A DNA stretch of 64,000 nucleotides. Origin: Batillaria attramentaria. Taxonomy: Eukaryota > Mollusca > Gastropoda > Batillariidae. Shown in pieces: positions 56,946 to 64,000 of the stretch (the first letter of the stretch is position 1; every line of letters starts with the position of its first letter). The notes under the pieces are model-generated. The model did no database searches. It saw nothing but the letters and a program-made list of their open reading frames with translations, and had not been told where the DNA came from. The position numbers and the translations under genes are program-made. The DNA lies in NCBI GenBank assembly GCA_018292915.2, contig JACVVK020000549.1:212501-276500 (forward strand). Direction: 5' to 3'.

Positions 56946-57002
<57 letters not shown>

Positions 57003-57005
57003 AGT

Positions 57006-57097
<92 letters not shown>

Positions 57098-57100
57098 ACG
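56737..57100. repeat. ~360-bp (TG)n array with two TCAGTCAG interruptions
   Basis: Two identical TCAGTCAG interruptions at 56940 and 57000 are exactly 60 bp apart, and two TCAATT interruptions lie near 56861 and 56878. Confidence 0.95.
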
Positions 57101-57755
57101 CGCGCGCGTGTGATCCTGTCCCCTTCTCAGACACCACCATCGCTGACTAAAACCACCACTAACGCTTGTTACCTCCAACTCCACTCAGTGTCATGGTGAT
57201 ATGTTTACCCTGCAACAAGAGCACTCCCGCCGCATTGTCAAACTGTTAGATGGAATTCAAACACAGACCCATAGTGACCGGAGGGCTCCAGGAAATGGCC
57301 ACACGGCCACAAGTCAATGGACTGATCTCCTGGCCAAAAGTCAACTTGCGACGACAATATTGGTTTATGTTTGGCAGTCGCCAAAAACGCTCAATGGAGA
57401 TTTGCCGAGAGAAAGTTATAGTACACTTTTTGCTTGTCCTACTCGGTGTTGGAGAGAGGAGTGTAACAGGGGAAGTTGAAGCGGTGTAGCAAGTTCAAGC
57501 TGTTTTGTACAGTGAGATTGATCGTGTCTGATTAGCTGTATGTCTGGTTTTTTGTTGTTGTTGTTGTTTTTTTATCAGTAAGAGGGTCCAAAATGAACCG
57601 TTTTGGAAGGTTTGCTCGGTTTGTTGTTGTCGTTGTTGTTGTTGTTGTTGCTTTGTCCTTCCGTCATCATCTTCAAAAAAAAAAAAAAAAAAAAAAAAAG
57701 CTCTATGTCTGTGAGTGTCAGCGTGACCCCTACGACTGACCACTGATCTCTCACC

Positions 57756-57945
57756 ATACCTTTCTAACCTCCAATCATTTCGTCTCTAGCGAACTTTACC
57801 GGCGTCGATCATTTAAACCAGGAAGTGAAAAAAAATGAACTATTGAATTCGAAACAAGGTCGCTCCACCTTTCCTAACCCCCATTAATTCTGTGTCTCCG
57901 GCTAACTTTACGTGGATCATTTAAACTAGGGCGTAACAAAGAATT
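57756..57945. repeat. ~100-bp tandem duplication
   Basis: CCTTTCTAACCTCCA ... GATCATTTAAACCAGG is followed by a diverged second copy from 57869. Confidence 0.75.
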
Positions 57946-58179
57946 TGTTGTATTTTACTCCTGCAATGTCGTTCTCTTGGTGCATTCGCAGAGAAGACAC
58001 GGGATACAACAGGATAGAACTCCAATACTTTATTAACAGAAGATGCGTGGAGAACAAACTCATGAAAGAAGAAGAACCCACAACGTTGGTTGGTTGGTTA
58101 GCTGGGGTTTATCGTCCACGCCACAACGAGGTGATTGCAGACGGCCCTAGGGGGCGCTGTGGAGGGCTGCTTATATACT

Positions 58180-58648
58180 AAACAGGTCAGATCTAGAACA
58201 TTCCTCAACTTACTGGCAAAGACCCTACATTACTATTAGTAACAGGTCTTTGTTACTGGCAAGTACAGAATCTTTCCAAGGTTACGTCATCTACTGACGT
58301 TACCGCACCAGCATGTTCTCAGGGATGGTCTAGAAATTTCCATCGAAATGCAGTGACTTTTCGCGGTCTCTACAACAGAATGAAATATTGAATTCGAACA
58401 AAGTCACTTCTGCTGCAACGAACGGAAATAGTGTGCAATTTTTGTTTTCAACCAGAGAGAGAGAGAGAGAGAGAGAGGTGACGATACTGATGACATTTTT
58501 ACTGATTTCATGATAGAGTTGTTAGGCACTGAAAGGCCTCACTTGCACAGTCCTGCTACACAACCATAGACTGTTAAAGTAAGTATTGGTTGAAGTAAAT
58601 TCAGCTCGAATCTATGAGAGTAATAAACAAGATTGTAACCCCCCCCCC

Positions 58649-58679
<31 letters not shown>

Positions 58680-59305
58680 GCCACCACCACAGTTTTGTAA
58701 GCAGATGGCGCAACTGTTCGTATGTGTGATTTGGTTCCACAGCCAGCGCTAAGGCAACTTGAACATCTTGCCTCCAGGTTTAGGAAGTGCGTTCAAGCGT
58801 GTACATGATTCTCCTAAAAAGAAACAAAACTCCCTATTAATCTTAGACTTCCCAGTACCCTGGCATGAGTTGGATAGTGATCGGGCGCTATTCGTTATCC
58901 GCTAAGCCACAGAGGCTGCACGACATGTTTCTCAATGAGTGACGCAAGAATGACGTCACGTCACGAGACCCCAAACAAAAATGATACATTTGACTGACGT
59001 CACGATCGTACGATATGGCCTCAGCCCATGTTTTGCAGCAGAAAGAAGTATCGCGTTGTGCTTTTGAAAAATGTCGAAACAGAAAGCATGTCAACCAAGT
59101 CGTAGGCGCTTCTGAGCTTGGACGCTCATGTCGAACACTCTGGTTACGGTGCAGTTCTGGAAGAATCTGGAATGATCTTTCTGGCGGATAGGAAGAGGAT
59201 CGACCCAGCATAAATTTGGCAAGTGCTCTTGTGCTCTTTGATTACTTCCTGTCTCCCACTTCCTGTTTACTCCACAGGCGATTTGCAGCATGTTTTCCGT
59301 AATGT
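58180..59305. other. Intergenic, nothing recognised
   Basis: Short GA and CA tracts only. Confidence 0.6.
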
Positions 59306-59478
59306 GGAGCCGGTGTGGCCGCCTGGTAGAGCGCTGGACTTCCAGTGCTCTGGCCGTGAGTTCGAATCCTGGCTAGGATCAAATATTTATGCTGGCTTTT
59401 TCATTGTTGCTCCGTCTTTGATGTCACCCTCATGTGATGGAAAAGGACGTTTAAACCCCCCAAACACCCATCCACCCG
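59306..59478 (+). mobile_element. SINE family 1
   Basis: Head GGCCGCCTGGTAGAGCGCTG, body with several substitutions, and CACCC tail. CCGT...ATG.GG on both sides suggests an old duplication. Confidence 0.88.
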
Positions 59479-60246
59479 TTGATGGGGAGATTGTCTTGTC
59501 TTTCTAAAGCTTCGGCTGACTAGCCAGTAAAAATTAACCTATGAATTTTCTTTCTTTTGAAGTTTGGATCTAAGACCCAAGTGTAGTGAATTTTGTAACC
59601 GGTCACTTGCCGAAAGCGTACGGGAATATTTTTGGTGAAACTGTGATTTTGTGCATATTTCTTGGATATAGATGCATTTGAAAATTTGTGACCTAACTTT
59701 TAATCAACAATGGATGTGATTCTGAAACAGCCGACGACCTCGGCAAAAGTGAAAATTTGGGCAAAAATGTGAAGTGGAACAAAAAGAACGTATCGAGATG
59801 AGCCTAAAATATACCTGCCGAGTGTATCAAGTGACAATGACGTCAAACGAGTGTAATCTTGTTCAGAAACTGAGGTGTACTCCTAAAACTTTCATTATAC
59901 AGTGGAGAAAACGTGACAGTGAATGACGTCATAGTTCCATTTTGGAATAGTTTTATTCTTTTTTGAAAAGGGCTTGTCAGGTTTTAAAAAAAAAAAAAAA
60001 AAAAAGCAACGAAAACATCGATTTAGGCTGGTTTTACTTACGCCGAGAAGAAACGGAAAGACGGAAAACACTGTTATAAAATGTATGGTGCTGTATCGAG
60101 TCACAACTTCCCATTTCTCTGCATCAGGTCCAGCTCTGTACCATCGGCTTTCACGACGTTTGGCCTCTGTAATGACCCGAAACAGGGTAACCGAGACCCT
60201 GAGCCGAGACAACTAATCACTAAGAAAAAACAAAAAAAACAAAAAC

Positions 60247-60829
60247 CACGCTCGGTGACAAGGAAAGTGGACAGTTCTGAACAACGTTTGTGGTGAACGT
60301 GGTATTTCACAGTGTGCACAAAAGTGGTGAGGGTGGGTGTTTGGGAGTTTAACGTCCTTTTCCACCACATACGGGTGATATCAAAGACGGGGCAACGATG
60401 AAAAAGCCAGCACAAATATTTGGCCCCAGCGGGGATTCGAACTCACGACCCGAGCATTGGAAGTCCACCGCTCTGCCATTCGGCTCCCCTCAGAAGCGGC
60501 GAATTCTGTCGCATTCACCGGCACAGTATATTTTCAGCCTGTTTCAGTGATTATTACCTTCATGAGTTGTCTCCCTTGCCGCAGCAAGCACGCATCGTGG
60601 CAGAGCACAGAGTTGCCACGAAAAAAAGGAGAGAGAAAAAAAATGCATGCTTGATGCGGTTCTGTGTATGCAAGGGAGATAACTTATGCAGGCAATAATC
60701 ACTGAAACAGGCTGAAAATGTACTGTGCCGGTGAATGCGACGGAATTCACCGCTTCTGTGCACACTGTGAAATACCACGTTGACCGCAAAGTTGTTCAGA
60801 ACTGTCCACGTTCCTTGTCACCGAGCGTG
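60247..60829. mobile_element. Long fold-back element interrupted by a SINE
   Basis: CACGCTCGGTGACAAGGAAA (60247) pairs with TTCCTTGTCACCGAGCGTG (ending 60829). Arms continue through the CAGCCTGTTTCAGTGATTAT region to about 60579 and 60670. Subtracting the SINE, the arms are about 165 bp. Confidence 0.88.
60328..60490 (-). mobile_element. SINE family 1 nested in a fold-back element
   Basis: Interrupts the left arm of the inverted repeat at 60247-60829. CAAAAGTGG before and CAGAAGCGG after are the duplicated target. The opposite arm and the related copy near 55095 show the site without the insertion. Confidence 0.93.
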
Positions 60830-61209
60830 TCTGCTGTTTCCTTCAAGCGTGTGACATGTCTCCGGCCACAACTGGTAAAAGAAAATGGGTGCCAAAGAAA
60901 GACTCTCAAAGGTGTTTTTACCAACAATGCTCCTCCCCCCTCCCCCCCCAAAAAAAATAAAATAAATCAGACCACATTTGAGTTATGGCAGACAGTCAGA
61001 CACTAAGAATGACACCCCCCTCCCCCCTCCCCCCTTACGGAATATCGCAGGGTTTGTGTGAGAAGTAAATACATGAATTTCGGGTTGGCTTTTTTTTTTT
61101 CAGTTCACCTCAGGCGTTAGGGATTGAGAAGTCCACACGCGTTATGATCACGGGGGATGTCAGCCGCGAAAAGACCCACCACCAGGAATGCTGTATGACA
61201 CCTGTATAT

Positions 61210-61345
61210 GAGTGAGCGCCAGTTTAGACCGAATGTAAAATTCTCTCTCTCTCTCTCTCTCTCTCTCCTTTTTTTTTTGTTTTGTTTTGTTTTGTTTTGT
61301 TTGTTTTGTTTTGTTTTGTTTTGTTTTGTTTTGTTTGTTTTGTTT
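61210..61345. repeat. (CT)n then (TTTTG)n array
   Basis: CT repeats at about 61242-61267 are followed by TTTTG pentamers with occasional TTTG. Confidence 0.93.
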
Positions 61346-61439
61346 GGTGTGATTTGGTTTGGTTTTTGGTTTTTGTTTTGTTTGTTTTCTAAGTTTCTTG
61401 ACTGATTGACCCCATAGATTCGAGTGGAGTGTAACCTAT

Positions 61440-61535
61440 GGCTCCCGACTGGGGCCAGATATTTGTACTGGCCTTTTTCTCGTTGCCCCGTCTTTGATAT
61501 CACCCTTACGTGGTGGAAAATGACGTTAAACACCC
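61440..61535 (+). mobile_element. SINE family 1, 5'-truncated
   Basis: Only the body and tail remain (GGGGCCAGATATTTGTACTG onwards), followed by C-run, (CT)n and (AC)n. Confidence 0.85.
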
Positions 61536-61547
61536 CCTCCCCCCCCC

Positions 61548-61594
<47 letters not shown>

Positions 61595-61596
61595 TG

Positions 61597-61656
<60 letters not shown>

Positions 61657-61707
61657 TGCACAAACTGAATATTTAATATGATGAATACAGACTTATGATA
61701 CCTCAGC

Positions 61708-61709
<2 letters not shown>

Positions 61710-61747
<38 letters not shown>

Positions 61748-61768
61748 ACCCCCCCCCCAACCCCCCGC
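61710..61768. repeat. 38-base C-run plus shorter C-runs
   Basis: Unbroken C from 61710 to 61747, then two more C-runs separated by A or AA. Length is likely uncertain in any assembly. Confidence 0.95.
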
Positions 61769-62266
61769 TCCCGATGCGTAAAGGCTGACTGTACTGACTG
61801 TACATCAACAACTACCATAAATGTAAAAATAATAGACAAGAAATGAAAAACATGTCCTCGGGTACTCCCCGAAGCAGGTAGGTGGTGGTGGTATAGACGC
61901 TCAAATTCTCTCGCGAAGTAATTCGAACATAACTTCCAACTGGGTCTCTTCGGGTAGTGGTGTTTTCGTTGTCAGCGGTTAGAGTTGGAAAGACATCTCA
62001 TATTGCTCGTTTTCAATGCCTCTCTGCAGGCTTTTGTGGAGTGTTGTGTGACCCGAGAAAACCTCGCTCTCTCTCGTCACGGTTCATTGAACGCGCGCGC
62101 TTCGCCGAGATCCCACGGTTAGCGTTTAGCGCTTGAGCTCCGTCTTGTCATAGCTCGCGTCAGTACAGGTGGGAGCGCATGACTTGGGAGTATATAACAG
62201 GGTTTAAAATCTTGAATCTTTTGGCGGATTTCCACCTTTGGCTTAAACTTTTCTTCCCCGCAAAAG

Positions 62267-62515
62267 TGTGTTTTCTCCTCTGAAGAACTTAAAATCACGC
62301 CGAAACGCACCAGTCTGGGCAGATTTTAGTCCAACTAAAGAAGTATTCTCTGAAAAACGTTTCCTCCTCTGAAGAACTTTAAAATCACGCCGAAACGCAC
62401 CAAACTGAGCAGATTTTAGTTCAGTTAAAGAAGTATCCTCCGAATAACGTTTCCTCCTCTGGAGCACTTAAAATCTTGCCAAAATGCATAACTGAAACTG
62501 CACAGATTTTAGTCT
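62267..62515. repeat. Three tandem ~92-bp repeats
   Basis: Unit TTTCCTCCTCTGAAGAACTT ... ATCACGCCGAAACGCACC ... CAGATTTTAGTTCA. The third copy is more diverged. Confidence 0.85.
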
Positions 62516-62579
62516 CTTTTTTCTTTTTTTTTTAACTTTCGGGGAGCATGTCCCCGGACACTCCTAGCCTAACGCATCT

Positions 62580-62770
62580 GTAAATGCAATTCTAAATTCC
62601 GAGCTGACCCTTCGCACCACGTGATTGTAATGTGTTTATGTCCAGTGTGTGAGAGAATGCGTGTGATTCACGTGAGCGTGCGTGCTAGGTTCAGTTCGCG
62701 GCGCTTTGAGCCGATTCGTGAAATTGGGTAAAACGCCTATACAATAATTATTATTATTATTATTATCTGC
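62580..62770 (+). mobile_element. SINE family 2, 5'-truncated
   Basis: AAATGCAATTCTAAATTCCG through GCGGCGCTTTGAGCC to an (ATT)n tail, very like 47588-47815. Confidence 0.8.
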
Positions 62771-62939
62771 TTTGTAGATGAAATGCTCATGGCTTTGACG
62801 CTATATGCTACACACATTTGGATCATGGACCGTTTTAAGCCCTGATATAAGCCAGGAGGACTGCTAATTGGAAACCTGTCATTTGTATGTGAGTCACCTA
62901 CAAACACCGGAAGCTGTTAGTGTTGAAGTATTCCAGTTA

Positions 62940-63145
62940 CTACTATGAACTCATTCTACCCGACACACACTGGACACATTGAACACTTTCAGTTACGTGG
63001 TGCGATGGACCAGCTCAGAAATTTAAGTTTCGGAATTTTTAGAATTGCATTTTTTTTTTATAATAATTTTGTTAGAGTGGGACTCGAACCTGACCTCTCG
63101 CATTGGTGACTAAGTTTTAACCACTAGACCACTGGTGGTATGATG
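62940..63145 (-). mobile_element. SINE family 2 with tRNA-like head
   Basis: On the minus strand the head GTGGTCTAGTGGTTAAAACT and box B GGTTCGAGTCCC (63074-63140) run directly into the family 2 body (AATTCCGAAACTTAAATTTC). This links head and body, which are separate elsewhere in the window. Confidence 0.75.
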
Positions 63146-63149
63146 GTAG

Positions 63150-64000
63150 CGTCAGTGTAGAAGGGTTAGTAATTAAAAGGGAGCAAATGAGCCTGTAAGA
63201 TTAAAACGGTTGGCAATCTGTTACTTCACTTTTTTTGTATTACATGGTAAAAAAAAAATGAAAGCTGTTACTATTACTATCATTACGGTAACACGTTACC
63301 ACCTTTGACTTATTAAAATCACCCCCAACCAGATGACAGTATTGATTTTCTTCAGCGATGATTTCTGCTTTAATCATTTTACCCCAATTTTCCATTCATT
63401 TATGAGAAAAGGCAAGCGGAACACGACACAAGCGAACCAGCGTGGGTCGGCCGTTGTTTGTTTATTTGTTGGGGGGGGGGGGGGCGGGGGAGGTGACTTT
63501 TTCCAACCACTCACCGCTTGGTTTCCTGTCTGCTTCCCACAGTGATGGTGAACTTGCGGGGTCGCATTAGCTCTGTGTCATGTGTCCCTGACACAGGTGC
63601 GAAACGGTAGAGTATGGAGGTACTGGCTTCGCTGGGACTTTCGCACGCGACCCATAGCTTCCGCGTGTGTCTCTCGGGTCTGCACGCGGCCAGACCCATA
63701 GGAACTTACCTTTCAGTCGGCTTCGCTGCAGCGGAGCTACCGTACAGCTAGTGCTTTGTTAGTGTGATTCACTATGACTTACGGTGCGTGTGCGTCAGCA
63801 TCAGTTCAACGTTTAACGCAACGACCAATATATTGATACGAACTCTTTGGGCAAGGACTCGGACCAGTATATGTGCAGGGTCTCATTGGACACCGTTATC
63901 AGTGCAGCGTCGTCTTCGTTTTCACTGATTCGGATATGATTGACGAATTTCGATTACACTAGAGTTGTGTAGTGGTGGAATTTTCAAGTGAACTGTATTT
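63150..64000. other. Intergenic to the window end, nothing recognised
   Basis: A G-run near 63470 and otherwise unique-looking DNA; no exon signal convincing enough to call. Confidence 0.55.

Noticed and set aside
56671..57199. Open frames of Cys-Val or Thr-His repeats, here and at every AC/TG tract
   Set aside because: Dinucleotide repeats are open in several frames by composition; none has coding signals.

Overview
This is nuclear DNA from a eukaryote, most likely a marine gastropod mollusc; that guess rests on general character and is not proven. The evidence is split genes with GT-AG introns, very long (AC)n/(TG)n microsatellites, tRNA-derived SINEs with target-site duplications, many MITE and hAT-like elements, and a pair of class A GPCRs of protostome style. 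Nothing suggests bacterial, plasmid or viral DNA, and no CRISPR array, rRNA gene or free-standing tRNA gene was seen.

Layout. 1-10561: repeat-rich intergenic DNA with a perfect 57-bp palindrome, two minisatellites (7612-8005, 8395-9392) and a MITE (9943-10147). 10562-24913, minus strand: a complete gene for condensin I subunit 3 (NCAPG/CAP-G). I reconstruct 18 coding exons that join in phase into a 1063-residue protein, with a non-coding first exon near 25373. Its introns hold hAT-like elements, one SINE insertion, tandem repeats and microsatellites. 25440-39500: intergenic, with a perfect 72-bp palindrome, an inverted pair of 235-bp repeats, composite (AC)n arrays, a Helitron-like element, MITEs, a hAT-like element with a SINE inside it, and an intact 482-bp SINE. 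39515-51639, plus strand: a small GPCR cluster. It has an apparently intronless receptor with a one-base frameshift (39515-41046), an open two-exon paralogue (46155-48373) and a decayed fragment of a third copy (51321-51639). 51640-64000: no gene seen, only SINEs, fold-back elements and simple repeats.

NCAPG acts in mitotic chromosome condensation; the GPCRs are probably neuropeptide or chemosensory-type receptors with unknown ligands. The two loci have no evident functional link. The most informative parts of the window are the GPCR duplication, frameshift and intron difference, the nested transposon histories that can be read from target-site duplications, and two arm-spacer-inverted-arm-spacer structures that look like replication template switches. 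I saw no wholly new biological system.
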